Shown: one piece after another, positions 8,987 through 17,566 of the stretch | Layout: each line of letters opens with the position of its first letter | How positions within the stretch are numbered: the first letter of the stretch is position 1 | Source of the DNA: JAWPNA01 sp045402695 | GTDB lineage: Bacteria > Acidobacteriota > Polarisedimenticolia > JACPZX01 > DASXTC01 | Direction of reading: 5' to 3' | DNA: 21,439 nucleotides | NCBI GenBank assembly: GCA_045402695.1 | Contig: JAWPNA010000016.1 | Location: forward strand, 1 to 21,439 | Notes under the pieces: generated by a model | Told to the model about the DNA's origin: nothing | The model's database searches: none | Seen by the model: only the letters and a program-made list of their open reading frames with translations | Program-made: the position numbers and the translations under genes

Positions 8987-9927
8987 GGTCTCCCTACGGA
9001 GGGTTTCATCTGTCGCAGCCTGCGCAGCAGCCGCGTCATGTCGGCCGGCAGCGGGCTCTCGAGGCTCACCGCGCGCCCCGTGTGCGGATGCGTGAACCCG
9101 AGGCGCGCGGCGTGCAGCGCCACGCGCGAGATGAGCGGGCTCTGCGTCCCGTAGGTCCGGTCGCCGATGAGCGGGTGGTCGATCGCCGCGAGCTGTACGC
9201 GGATCTGGTTGCGGCGCCCCGTCTCCAGTGTAACGCGAAGCAGGGCCGCCGAAGAGAGCCTCTCCTCGATCCGATACGAGCAGACGGCGCGCCGGCCGCG
9301 CTTTCGGTCCTTCGTCTCGCTTACTTTCAGCGACCTGGGATCCTCCACAAGCAGCGACTCGAGGCGTCCGGAGGGCGCCCGAGGGATCCCTTCGCACACC
9401 GCGAGATACTCGCGGCGCGCCTGCCTTCGCGCGAACTGGTCCTTGAGGACCGTGGCGGCCGCGGCGCTTCGGGCGAAGAGCACCAGCCCCGAGGTGAAGC
9501 GATCGATGCGGTGCACGACCCACAGGTGGGGCGCCCGCGCCCCGCGGCCCGCGTACATCGCCAGCAGCCGGTCGGCCAGCGAGTCGTCCTCATGGGACGG
9601 GGGGGACGGGGCGGGGACGGTGAGCACGCCGGCGTCCTTGTCCACGACGATGAGATGCTGGTCCTCCAGGAGGACGCGGAAGCCTGACGTGGGGGCCATG
9701 CGGCGCGGGACGCTGTATCGCGTGTTCGGGTCGAAGGAGGCCTCGATCAGGTCGCCTCCGCGCAAGCGATGCGCCGCCTCCTTCACGACGCGCGCGTTGA
9801 GCGTCACGAGCCCGCGCGCCAGGATCCCCTTCGCCGTGGAATGAGACACCTGCGCTGTCTCGCGCAGGACGGATGCGATGGTGTGGCCGGCCATTTTTGG
9901 CGGGACTTCCATGCGCAGCTTTTTCAT
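8983..9927 (-). CDS. RluA-family rRNA/tRNA pseudouridine synthase
   Basis: This 314-residue enzyme isomerises uridine to pseudouridine in RNA. Residues about 10-65 form an S4 RNA-binding domain (MAGHTIASVLRE ... RGLVTLNARVVKEAAHRLRGGDLI). The catalytic domain follows, with VVDKDAGVLTVP (94-105) and the signature HRIDRFTSGLVLFAR (139-153), with Asp142 as the catalytic aspartate. ETGRRNQIRVQLAAIDHPLIGD is the conserved second motif. The length fits RluC/RluD-type enzymes. The exact target uridine cannot be told. The start at 9927 is the first Met before the S4 domain, but it has no strong ribosome binding site, so a slightly different start is possible. It is divergent from the small membrane protein gene 87 bp away. 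Confidence 0.9.
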   Translation of the reverse strand: MKKLRMEVPPKMAGHTIASVLRETAQVSHSTAKGILARGLVTLNARVVKEAAHRLRGGDLIEASFDPNTRYSVPRRMAPTSGFRVLLEDQHLIVVDKDAGVLTVPAPSPPSHEDDSLADRLLAMYAGRGARAPHLWVVHRIDRFTSGLVLFARSAAAATVLKDQFARRQARREYLAVCEGIPRAPSGRLESLLVEDPRSLKVSETKDRKRGRRAVCSYRIEERLSSAALLRVTLETGRRNQIRVQLAAIDHPLIGDRTYGTQSPLISRVALHAARLGFTHPHTGRAVSLESPLPADMTRLLRRLRQMKPSVGRP

Positions 9928-10014
9928 CGGCGCGGAGGAAACCTGCGCGCGTCCGCGCACGTATCTGATCGTGTCACGTCGAGCGGATACGGATGCAACC
10001 CGGTGGAGGCCGGC

Positions 10015-10347
10015 ATGCTCGCGGTTCTGGTGGCGGTCGGCGCGATCTGCGCCGTGGTGGCCCTGATCGTCGTTCCCATCGTGGTGGCCGCCGCGCTGGT
10101 GGGCGCGGCGCTGTACGTCGCGCTGCAGGCCCTGCTCCTGCCCTTGCGGCTGATCGGATGGATGCTGGGCCTGGGACTTGGCGTTTTCTTCATCCTGCTG
10201 AAGATCTTCCTGTTCGCGCTGCTTCTGATCGCGGGGGTCGCGGTCGTCCTGGTGTTCTCGCTGCCCCTGTTGCCGCTGCTGCTCCTGGTGGGGGGCTTGT
10301 GGTTGGCGCACAGGGCGCTGAGCCGTCCCCACCACGCCGCCCTGTGA
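10015..10347 (+). CDS. Small hydrophobic membrane protein, unknown function
   Basis: This 110-residue protein is almost entirely hydrophobic, with about four membrane segments: residues 3-20, 21-40, 47-70 and 74-97, separated by short linkers such as PLRLIGW. GGAGG lies 5 nt before the ATG, which decides this start inside a longer open frame whose upstream part only shadows the opposite-strand pseudouridine synthase. The C-terminal tail is short and basic (AHRALSRPHHAAL). No family is recognised, although the hydrophobic pattern resembles small membrane proteins common in high-GC diderms. It is convergent with the beta-propeller gene, with 27 bp between their stops. Confidence 0.65.
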   Translation: MLAVLVAVGAICAVVALIVVPIVVAAALVGAALYVALQALLLPLRLIGWMLGLGLGVFFILLKIFLFALLLIAGVAVVLVFSLPLLPLLLLVGGLWLAHRALSRPHHAAL

Positions 10348-10374
10348 TGGTTCCCCGCCGTCGCGCGCAAGGCA

Positions 10375-11961
10375 CTACAACTTGCCACGCACCTCGAAGT
10401 CGATCCCTTCCATCCCCCCTATTCCATTGACGCCCGGGGCCACGACGATCGTCCGGTAAGCGGGCCGCGTGAAGACGTAGGCGCCGGGACCGGCCGTCAC
10501 CACGATTCGATAGGTGCCGGGAGGCGGCAGAGGGAACGAATACGACCCATCGGCCCCGATCGGCGCTCTGGCGCGCAGCTTCAAGATGTTGTCCGGCCCG
10601 TACAGCAGGACATCCTTCGCGGCAGAGACCTCGCCCGAGATCCTGCCTGTCAGCGCTCCTGCCTCGGAAGGCCGGGGAGCCGCCGGCTGTCGCGGCGTGG
10701 GAGGAGAAGGCTGCGCTTCGGGCTCCATCCGCGGCGCAGGTTCTGGAGTCGCAGCCGCGGCGGTCTCCTGAGACGCAGGCTGTCGCGCCGCGGGGGTTTC
10801 CAGGGATGGCTGCGGAAGCTCGTGCCGCAAAGGTGGCGCGGCTTCCGGCTCCGGCCCGACCAGCGCCGGCGCGGCGGGAGCCGGCGTGGCGGGAGCCGGC
10901 GCGGCCACAGGCCAGGAGACGGAAAGGCTGACCACCTCGACCGAGGCCGCACTGCTCGACGCGAGCACGACCTGCCCTACAGCCCCCCGGCCCGTCACGA
11001 TCCGCCCCGCGATCAGATCGCGCTGCCCGGGCAGCGGCCTCGTCTCGATTGCTTTTCCGGAGCGGGCGTCCACCACCGTGAGAGACGCCGCGTCTTCATG
11101 AAGGACCACCGCCACGCTTCCATCGGACGACAGCGCCAGCCCGCGCGCAGGAGACGCGAGCGGGATCACGGTGGTCGCGTCGTCATCGGAGAGCTGCACC
11201 CGCCCCTCCTCACGCACACGGCGCGAAGGATCGATGAGCACGAGCGCCGTCCCGCGTAGCACGTACATGATCGACGAAGATCCGGTCCCGGAGACAGCCA
11301 TGTTGTCTCCCGGAGACGTGTAGAACCAGGAGGACTTCGGCGGATCGAGAGTGAAGGAGATGATGCGGTCCTTCCCGCCGAGAAAGAGGCGCTGCTCGGA
11401 CGTCACGCCTCCCTGGAGGGCCACCGACAGCGGACGCAGGCCGACGACTAAGGGCCCCGCGACCTTTCCCGAGCGCGGATCCACGACGGATAGGATCCAG
11501 TCGTCATCGTTGGACTCGTCCCGACCGCCGGACCTTCCGCCACGTCGCGCCGCTCCCGGTTTGAGCCCGACCACGCAAAGGTGTGTGCCGTCCGAGGTCG
11601 CCACAAGAAAACGACCCGAGCCTCGCACCTCCCAGTGACCCGCCTCTTCGCGATCCGGAGCGCGCAGGGCCAGCACCGAACTGGTCCGGCCCTCGGGCGA
11701 GGCGATGAGGACGTAAACCGTGCGCCCGTCGGGGGACAGGGCGATGTCGGTGATCGACGGTGACTGGGGACCCGCCAACACCGAAGGGATCTCCTCGGCC
11801 GGCTCGATCCCCACATGAATGACGCGGCCGTGGGCGTCCAGCAGCCACGCGGTGGCGCCGTCGGGGTCAAGCAGAAGCCGACCTGAAGCCTCGGTTGTCG
11901 TCGCTGCCGCAAGCAACGTGAACGCCGCAGCCAGGGCGTGGCGTCCCAGGTTTGAAACCAT
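10375..11961 (-). CDS. Secreted YncE-like beta-propeller protein with Pro/Ala linker and carboxypeptidase-regulatory-like domain
   Basis: This 528-residue protein has a signal peptide (1-25, AAAFTLLAAATTTEA). Residues about 26-350 are propeller repeats, with SITDIALSPDGRTVYVL, ARGLALSSDGSVAVVL and 'VVDxRSGK' units (SVVDPRSGKVAG, VVDARSGKAIET) typical of YncE/WD40-like quinoproteins. About 350-440 is a Pro/Ala/Glu-rich, probably disordered linker. About 445-528 is a transthyretin-like carboxypeptidase-regulatory domain (GRISGEVSAAKDV ... IGADGSYSFPLPPPGTYRIVV). No enzyme motif is seen, so it is probably a periplasmic or surface binding or scaffold protein. AGGA lies 6 nt before the ATG. It is divergent from zwf, with 29 bp between the start codons, so promoters overlap. 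The function is not known. Confidence 0.8.
   Translation of the reverse strand: MVSNLGRHALAAAFTLLAAATTTEASGRLLLDPDGATAWLLDAHGRVIHVGIEPAEEIPSVLAGPQSPSITDIALSPDGRTVYVLIASPEGRTSSVLALRAPDREEAGHWEVRGSGRFLVATSDGTHLCVVGLKPGAARRGGRSGGRDESNDDDWILSVVDPRSGKVAGPLVVGLRPLSVALQGGVTSEQRLFLGGKDRIISFTLDPPKSSWFYTSPGDNMAVSGTGSSSIMYVLRGTALVLIDPSRRVREEGRVQLSDDDATTVIPLASPARGLALSSDGSVAVVLHEDAASLTVVDARSGKAIETRPLPGQRDLIAGRIVTGRGAVGQVVLASSSAASVEVVSLSVSWPVAAPAPATPAPAAPALVGPEPEAAPPLRHELPQPSLETPAARQPASQETAAAATPEPAPRMEPEAQPSPPTPRQPAAPRPSEAGALTGRISGEVSAAKDVLLYGPDNILKLRARAPIGADGSYSFPLPPPGTYRIVVTAGPGAYVFTRPAYRTIVVAPGVNGIGGMEGIDFEVRGKL
10869..10898 (-). repeat. 15-bp tandem repeat, two copies, within the Pro/Ala linker
   Basis: Two near-identical 15-bp units (10869-10883 and 10884-10898, one base apart) encode the PAPAT/PAPAA steps of the linker in the propeller protein. 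This is an in-frame, low-complexity coding repeat that would let the linker vary in length by slippage. Confidence 0.45.
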
Positions 11962-11981
11962 GAGGCATCCTAGCGTAGAGT
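11952..11981 (+). promoter_or_regulatory. Candidate promoter of zwf, giving a leaderless or near-leaderless mRNA
   Basis: TTGAAA (11952-11957; 5 of 6 to consensus) is followed after 18 nt by TAGAGT (11976-11981). The -10 box ends 9 nt before the zwf ATG, so transcription would begin at or within a few bases of the start codon. No Shine-Dalgarno sequence precedes the ATG, which fits leaderless translation. The -35 box lies in the start region of the divergent propeller gene. Confidence 0.45.
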
Positions 11982-11990
11982 GCCCCCGGA

Positions 11991-13508
11991 ATGCAGAAGA
12001 ATCCTTTCCGTGAAGGAATGCCCCGAGAAAGAGTGGCCGAACCTTGCGCCATGGTCATCTTCGGGGCCACCGGCGACCTCACGCGGCGCAAGCTGGTGCC
12101 CGCGCTGTACAACCTCGCGCGCGACCGTCTGCTCCCTTCCGGATTCAGCGTGGTGGGTTTCGCCCGGCGCGAATGGAGCCATCAGCAGTTCCGCGAGGAG
12201 ATGCTGGCCGGCGTCAACGAGTTCTCCCGCAGCCGTCCCGTCACGCAGGAGGTGTGGAGCGACTTCGCGCAGGGGCTGTTCTACGCCCAGGGTGACTTCG
12301 GCGACGTGGACGCCTACGCACGATTGGCCCGCCTTCTCAAGAGTGTGGAGGCCGAGCGCGGCACGGGGGGCAACCACCTTTACTATCTCGCCACGCCTCC
12401 CAATCGCTACCCCGAGATCATCTGCGAGCTGGGCCGCGCGGGACTCTCCGGCTCGGCGCGGGCCCCCTGGTCGCGCATCATCATCGAGAAACCGTTCGGG
12501 CACGATCTGGAGTCCGCGCGGGAGCTGAACCGCACGGCCCTGGGTGTCTTCACCGAGGAGCAGATCTATCGCATCGATCACTACCTCGGCAAGGAGACGG
12601 TCCAGAACATCCTGGTCATGAGGTTCGCCAACGGCATCTTCGAGCCGCTGTGGAACCAGAAGTACATCGACCACGTGCAGATCACGGTGGCCGAGTCGAT
12701 CGGCGCGGAGGGGCGCGGCGCCTACTACGACACCGCCGGCACGCTGCGCGACATGGTGCAGAACCACATGATGCAGCTCCTCTGCCTCACCGCCATGGAG
12801 CCGCCCGTCGCGTTTCTGGCCGACGCCGTGCGCAACGAGAAGGTGAAGGTGCTCCAGGCCGTCCGGCCCATCGAGGGCGAGCAGGTCGCGCTCCACGTCG
12901 TGCGGGGGCAGTACTCCGCCGGTTACGTGTCGGGCCGCGAGGTTGCGGCCTACCTGTCGGAGAAGGGGGTGGCGCCCGACTCGAAGACGGAGACCTATGC
13001 GGCGATGCGGCTCTACCTGGACAACTGGCGATGGGCGGGCGTGCCCTTCTACCTGCGCTCGGGCAAGAGGTTGCCCAAGAGAGCCACCGAGATCGCCATC
13101 ATCTTCAAGCAGGTGCCGCACCTGTTGTTCGCGCGGCAAGACACCGGCAGCATCCAGCCCAACGTTCTGGCGCTCAGGATCCAGCCGGACGAGGGGATCT
13201 CCCTCAAGATCGAGTCGAAGGTGCCCGGGACGGCTTCCTCGATCCAGCCTGTCCTGATGGACTTCCGCTACGGCGCTTCCTTCGGCGGCGATCCGCCCGA
13301 GGCGTACGAGCGTCTGCTGCTGGACTGTGTCTCGGGAGATTCGACGCTGTTCACCCGCGGCGACGAGGTGGAGGAGGCTTGGCGGTTCCTCACCGGAATC
13401 CTGGAAGGATGGCGGGGTGCGGGCGCGCCGGGCCTGCACTTGTACGAGGCGGGCGCCTGGGGCCCTTCCGCGGCAGAGGCGCTCAACGATCGATGGAGAA
13501 GGCTGTGA
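11991..13508 (+). CDS. zwf: Glucose-6-phosphate 1-dehydrogenase
   Basis: Zwf oxidises glucose-6-phosphate to 6-phosphoglucono-1,5-lactone with NADP+ and is the first step of the oxidative pentose phosphate pathway (or the Entner-Doudoroff route). The 505 residues match the usual length. GATGDLTRRK (25-34) is the Rossmann dinucleotide motif, EKPFGHD (166-172) binds substrate/cofactor, and RIDHYLGKE (194-202) holds the catalytic His197. YFLRSGKRL-type sequence (YLRSGKRLPKRATEI) and the C-terminal beta-sheet domain are complete. The ATG has no ribosome binding site and lies 9 nt after a candidate -10 box. The stop overlaps the opcA start as GTGA. Confidence 0.97.
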   Translation: MQKNPFREGMPRERVAEPCAMVIFGATGDLTRRKLVPALYNLARDRLLPSGFSVVGFARREWSHQQFREEMLAGVNEFSRSRPVTQEVWSDFAQGLFYAQGDFGDVDAYARLARLLKSVEAERGTGGNHLYYLATPPNRYPEIICELGRAGLSGSARAPWSRIIIEKPFGHDLESARELNRTALGVFTEEQIYRIDHYLGKETVQNILVMRFANGIFEPLWNQKYIDHVQITVAESIGAEGRGAYYDTAGTLRDMVQNHMMQLLCLTAMEPPVAFLADAVRNEKVKVLQAVRPIEGEQVALHVVRGQYSAGYVSGREVAAYLSEKGVAPDSKTETYAAMRLYLDNWRWAGVPFYLRSGKRLPKRATEIAIIFKQVPHLLFARQDTGSIQPNVLALRIQPDEGISLKIESKVPGTASSIQPVLMDFRYGASFGGDPPEAYERLLLDCVSGDSTLFTRGDEVEEAWRFLTGILEGWRGAGAPGLHLYEAGAWGPSAAEALNDRWRRL

Positions 13509-14665
13509 GTGCCGCGGAGTCGTTCACCAGCGGCCACCCGATCGCGGTGGACTTCGCCGCCATCGAGCGGGAGCTGGCGGCGCTGTGGAAGGAGGCGGGG
13601 CATGTGGCGCCCGGCGAGACGCTCCCTCCGGTGATGCACGCCTGCCTTCTGAACATGATGGTGTGCTGCCCCGAGCCCGCCGTGGCCGGCCGCGTGACCA
13701 AGACGATCGCCGAGGTGACGCGCGTACACCCGGCCCGTGTGCTGATGGCCATCGTGGATCCGCGCGCCACTGGCGATTCCTTGCAGGCTTCCATCACCGC
13801 GCACTGCGCCCTGGTACCCGGCGCGGGACGCGGCCGGCAGGTCTGCTGCGAGGAAATCTCGATCCTCGCCTCGCTCGCGGCGCTGCCCCGGCTGCCCGGC
13901 GTGCTGCTTCCATTGCTTCTGCCAGACCTTCCCGTCGTGCTCTGGTGGCCGGACGAGCCTCATCTGGAATGGCCCGTGGCCCGCGGGCTCACGGGCGCGG
14001 CCGACCTGATCGTCGTGGACTCGCGGTGCTTCGGCGATCCCGCGGCGCAGTACCGTCGCCTCGCAGCGCTGGCGCGCCCCATCGCCGATCTCTCGTGGCA
14101 GCGCCTGAGGGGCTGGCGCGAGCTGGCCGCGGGGATGTTCGACGGGCAGGCCTTCGAGGAGTATCCCCCGCGCATCGAGAGAGTCATCGTCGAATCGACG
14201 GGGGGCCCGGCGCCGGCGCGCGGGGACCGGACGTTCTGGGCCGAGGGGATGCTCCTGGGCGCCTGGGCGGCGTCGCGGCTGAAGTGGCACCCAGCGCCGC
14301 GCCTCTCCACCTCCGGTCCCGCCGGCCCCGCCGGTGATGATGCGTCCGGGAGGTTTCTTCTGGCGCGAGCGGACGGCGGGCAGGCCGAGATGATCCTTCA
14401 ACAGGTCCCATCGGATGACACGCCTGGCCGCATCACCGCGCTGAGACTGGAGGCGGCCGATGCATCGTTCGAGCTGCGCCGGGCCTGGGTCGCCGACTGC
14501 GTGACCGCTTCCGTGACGATGCCCGGCACCTGTCCCGTTCCGCGCACCGCGCGCGTCGTGGAGCGCGACGAAGCCACGCTCATCTGCCGCAGTCTTCAGA
14601 CCGTGGGCCGCGACGTCATCTACGAAGACGCGCTTCACCTGGCCGCGAGAGTTCTCGGGCCCTAG
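13505..14665 (+). CDS. opcA: Glucose-6-phosphate dehydrogenase assembly protein OpcA
   Basis: OpcA is known from cyanobacteria and actinobacteria, where it promotes assembly and activation of Zwf oligomers. The 386-residue product shows ACLLNMMVCC and the conserved hydrophobic core of the family, RPGVLLPLLLPDLPVVLWW-type sequence (about 130-148, with the LPDLPV-LWW motif), followed by the C-terminal GW-rich domain (SWQRLRGWRELAAGMF). The start is taken as GTG 13505, with GGAG 6 nt upstream and a 4-bp GTGA overlap with the zwf stop; an in-frame ATG at 13493 lacks a ribosome binding site and is the alternative. Its position directly after zwf and before pgl supports the assignment. The role in this organism is inferred from the family. 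Confidence 0.88.
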   Translation: MSAAESFTSGHPIAVDFAAIERELAALWKEAGHVAPGETLPPVMHACLLNMMVCCPEPAVAGRVTKTIAEVTRVHPARVLMAIVDPRATGDSLQASITAHCALVPGAGRGRQVCCEEISILASLAALPRLPGVLLPLLLPDLPVVLWWPDEPHLEWPVARGLTGAADLIVVDSRCFGDPAAQYRRLAALARPIADLSWQRLRGWRELAAGMFDGQAFEEYPPRIERVIVESTGGPAPARGDRTFWAEGMLLGAWAASRLKWHPAPRLSTSGPAGPAGDDASGRFLLARADGGQAEMILQQVPSDDTPGRITALRLEAADASFELRRAWVADCVTASVTMPGTCPVPRTARVVERDEATLICRSLQTVGRDVIYEDALHLAARVLGP

Positions 14666-14682
14666 GAAGAGGAGGATCACCG

Positions 14683-15456
14683 ATGAGTCCGATGCCCGTG
14701 CCGCCGCCCATCAGCCAGGACCCGGTCCGGATCGAGATCTGCAAGGACCCCGATGACCTGGCCCGCCATGCCGCCGCACTTTTCGTCGCGCAGTCGGGGC
14801 GCGCCCTGGGGGCCGGCCGCCGTTTCTCGGTGGCGCTGTCAGGAGGCGAGACGCCGCGCAGAATGTACGCGCTGCTGCCGGAGGCGCATTACTCGTTCCA
14901 GGTCGTGTGGCCCGCGGTGCAGGTCTTTTTCAGCGACGAGCGATGTGTGCCACCCGATCATCCGGACAGCAACTACCGAATGGCGTCTGACGCGCTGCTC
15001 GGAAAGGTTCAGGTGAACAAGGCCGACGTGCACCGGATGCGCGGGGAAGATGATCCCGTCCATGCGGCGGAGGCATACGAGAAAGAGATCCGCTCCCATC
15101 TCGGCGACAGGCCTCGCTTCGATCTCGTGCTGCTGGGGATGGGGGAGGACGGTCACACGGCGTCGTTGTTCGAAGGAAGCCCCGCCCTCGGCGCGCGTGA
15201 CCGCCTCGTGACGGTATCGCTGGATCCTTCGGGTCGCCCGCGGCTGACCCTGACGCTGGACGCCATCAACGCCGCACGCACGGTGGCCGTGCTCGTGTCG
15301 GGAGAGGGCAAGTCGGAGATCGCGCGGCGGGTTCTGGGCAATGATCAGGGGGCCGAGGGGCTCCCGATCCAGAAGGTGTGCCCCGCGAACGGCCAGCTCC
15401 TGTGGCTGCTGGATCAGGCGGCGGCCTCCAAGCTCGAGCAGGGAACCGGGGAGTAG
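14683..15456 (+). CDS. pgl: 6-phosphogluconolactonase
   Basis: Pgl (DevB type) hydrolyses 6-phosphogluconolactone, the Zwf product, to 6-phosphogluconate. The 257 residues have the family motifs LSGGETPRRMY (52-62), FFSDERCVPPDHPDSNYRM (82-100) and LLGMGEDGHTASLFEG (150-165). The N-terminal phosphate-binding loop and the C-terminal substrate-contact region are present and the length is normal. GAGGAGG lies 7 nt before the ATG at 14683, 17 bp after the opcA stop, so this is the third gene of the zwf-opcA-pgl operon. No gnd (6-phosphogluconate dehydrogenase) or edd/eda is in the window. Confidence 0.96.
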   Translation: MSPMPVPPPISQDPVRIEICKDPDDLARHAAALFVAQSGRALGAGRRFSVALSGGETPRRMYALLPEAHYSFQVVWPAVQVFFSDERCVPPDHPDSNYRMASDALLGKVQVNKADVHRMRGEDDPVHAAEAYEKEIRSHLGDRPRFDLVLLGMGEDGHTASLFEGSPALGARDRLVTVSLDPSGRPRLTLTLDAINAARTVAVLVSGEGKSEIARRVLGNDQGAEGLPIQKVCPANGQLLWLLDQAAASKLEQGTGE

Positions 15457-15484
15457 GCGCTCATCTCGGGCGAGCGGGTCGGCG

Positions 15485-17518
15485 TCAGGCTCTCCCGAGA
15501 ACGACGCGGATCTTCTCGGCCACCTTCAGCCCCGTGAATCCCAGCTTCTCCGCGATCACCTTCCAGGGCGCCGACGCGCCGAACCTGTCCAGCCCGATGA
15601 TGAGCGCCGAGCGCCCTGCGACGCGCGCCCATCCGTGAGTCGAGCCGGCCTCCACCACCACGACGCGCGTTGACGGCTCGTCGGCCGGCACGACCGCGTC
15701 ACGGTACTGGGCGGGCTGCTGCTCGAACAGCTCCACGCACGGCATCGAAACCACTCGAGTGGCGACACCCTCGGCCTCGAGGATCCTGCGAGCCTCGACG
15801 GCCACGGACACCTCGGAGCCGGTGGCGACGATCGCGACCATGGGGGGCAGGCTCGTGGCCTCGTGCAGGATGTAACCGCCTCGCCGGAATACTGCCGGCG
15901 AGAAGCGCTCGGGCGACGCCGCGCGATCCAGAGCGGGCAGATCCTGCCGCGTGAGGATCAACGCCGTGGGCCCGTGCCGGCGCCCGAGCGCGTGGGCCCA
16001 GGCCAGGGCCGTCTCCTCGCCGTCGGCGGGGCGCACCACGTGCACGTTGGGCATCTCGCGCAGAGACGCGATCTGCTCGATCGGCTGGTGCGTGGGGCCG
16101 TCCTCGCCAAGAAAGACGCTGTCATGCGTGAAAACGTAGACGACCTGCAGCTCGGACAGGGCCGCCAGCCGGATCGCGGGGCGCATGTAATCGGAGAAGA
16201 TGAGGAAGGTCGATCCGTACGGGATGAAGGCGCCGTAGTAGGCCAGCCCGTTGATCACGGCGCCCATGCCGTGCTCGCGCACGCCGAAGGCGATGTTGCG
16301 CCCCTCGAAGCGTCCCGGTCCCACGAGGGGTGAGTTCTTCACTACCGTCTTGGTGGACTCGACCAAATCCGCGGCCCCCCCCACGAAGGAAGGGACCAGC
16401 TCCGCGACCTTCTGGAAGAGCTTTCCACCGTGCGAGCGGGTGGCGCCCGACTCGCGCGGCGCCGCCTCGAGCAAGGCCATCTCGATGTTCTCGGGCACCG
16501 TCCGGTTCAGGTGCTGATCCAGCAGGCGCGCCCGGGCCGGCTCCGACTGACGAAACGTGTTCAGCATCCGCTGCCAGCGATCGTAATGCGCCGTCGTGGC
16601 CGCGACGTGGTCGGAGAAAATCCTCTTCACCTCCGGCGGCACCAGAAACGCCGGCTCTTCAGGCCACAAGAGCGCCTTCTTCGTGGCTTTCACCTCGTCG
16701 GCTCCCAGCGGAGCTCCGTGCGCCCCTGGGGTGTCGTGTTTGTTGGGGGCGCCCTGCGCGATGTGGGTGCGGGCGACGATGAGGGAAGGACGCGCCATCT
16801 GGGCCTGCGCGGCGCGGATGGAGGCGTCAATGGCGCCGTGGTCGTGTCCGTCGATCCGCTGCACGTGCCACCCGTACGCCTCGAACCTCGAGCCTGCGTC
16901 CTCCGTGAACGTAATCTCCGTGGGTCCGTCGATGCTGATGTGGTTGTCGTCGTAGAAGAAGATGATGTTGCCCAGGGCGAGGTGGCCGGCCAGTGAGGCG
17001 GCCTCCGACGCCACCCCCTCCATCAGGTCGCCGTCGCTGCAGATGGCATACACATGATGGCCGATGACGGGGAAGTCGGGCGTGTTGACCCGAGCCGCGA
17101 GCAACTTCGCTCCAAGAGCGAACCCCACCGCGTTGCCGAACCCCTGACCCAGGGGCCCCGTCGTCACCTCCACCCCCGGCAGGCATCCCTTCTCGGGATG
17201 GCCCGGCGTGCGCGATCCCCACTGGCGGAAGTCCTTGAGGTCCTCCAGAGTGACGTCATACCCCGCGAGATGCAGCAGCGAGTAAAGGAGCATGCTGCCG
17301 TGTCCCGCGGACAGGACGAATCGATCGCGGTCGGGCCACGATGGGTCGGCCGGGTTGAACTTCAAGAACCGAGTCCAGAGCACGTAGGCGTAGTCGGCGG
17401 CGCCCATCGGGAGACCCGGATGGCCGGACCTGGCCTTCTCCACGGCGTCCACGGACAGCATCTTGATGGTGTTGACCGCCAGACGCGACAGGTCCGCCCC
17501 AACCGCTCTTGTCTCCAT
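15485..17518 (-). CDS. tkt: Transketolase
   Basis: Transketolase moves two-carbon units between sugar phosphates with thiamine diphosphate, in the non-oxidative pentose phosphate pathway or Calvin cycle. The 677 residues are full length. Residues 12-35 carry the first signature, including AVEKARSGHPG with the proton-handling His33. GDLMEG (163-168) and the following DDNHISIDGPT form the ThDP/Mg site. VREHGMGA carries the catalytic Glu, and FLGEDGPTHQPIEQ is the second signature. GGAG lies 8 nt before the ATG. It is convergent with pgl, with 28 bp between stops, and 63 bp separate its start from that of the divergent membrane protein gene. Its closeness to zwf-opcA-pgl suggests one pathway cluster, although it is on the opposite strand. 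Confidence 0.97.
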   Translation of the reverse strand: METRAVGADLSRLAVNTIKMLSVDAVEKARSGHPGLPMGAADYAYVLWTRFLKFNPADPSWPDRDRFVLSAGHGSMLLYSLLHLAGYDVTLEDLKDFRQWGSRTPGHPEKGCLPGVEVTTGPLGQGFGNAVGFALGAKLLAARVNTPDFPVIGHHVYAICSDGDLMEGVASEAASLAGHLALGNIIFFYDDNHISIDGPTEITFTEDAGSRFEAYGWHVQRIDGHDHGAIDASIRAAQAQMARPSLIVARTHIAQGAPNKHDTPGAHGAPLGADEVKATKKALLWPEEPAFLVPPEVKRIFSDHVAATTAHYDRWQRMLNTFRQSEPARARLLDQHLNRTVPENIEMALLEAAPRESGATRSHGGKLFQKVAELVPSFVGGAADLVESTKTVVKNSPLVGPGRFEGRNIAFGVREHGMGAVINGLAYYGAFIPYGSTFLIFSDYMRPAIRLAALSELQVVYVFTHDSVFLGEDGPTHQPIEQIASLREMPNVHVVRPADGEETALAWAHALGRRHGPTALILTRQDLPALDRAASPERFSPAVFRRGGYILHEATSLPPMVAIVATGSEVSVAVEARRILEAEGVATRVVSMPCVELFEQQPAQYRDAVVPADEPSTRVVVVEAGSTHGWARVAGRSALIIGLDRFGASAPWKVIAEKLGFTGLKVAEKIRVVLGRA

Positions 17519-17566
17519 GCTCGGGTCTCCGTGAAGTGTGGTTTTTCCTGGAACGCCCGATTACTT

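Noticed and set aside
11970..13439. Long minus-strand open frame (489 codons) opposite zwf
   Set aside because: It mirrors zwf codons, has no recognisable domain, and the plus-strand product has all Zwf motifs.
15464..15500. Inverted repeat TCTCGGG / CCCGAGA between pgl and tkt as a bidirectional terminator
   Set aside because: The loop is 23 nt, there is no T-run on either strand, and the right arm lies in the tkt coding region. It may be chance in GC-rich DNA.
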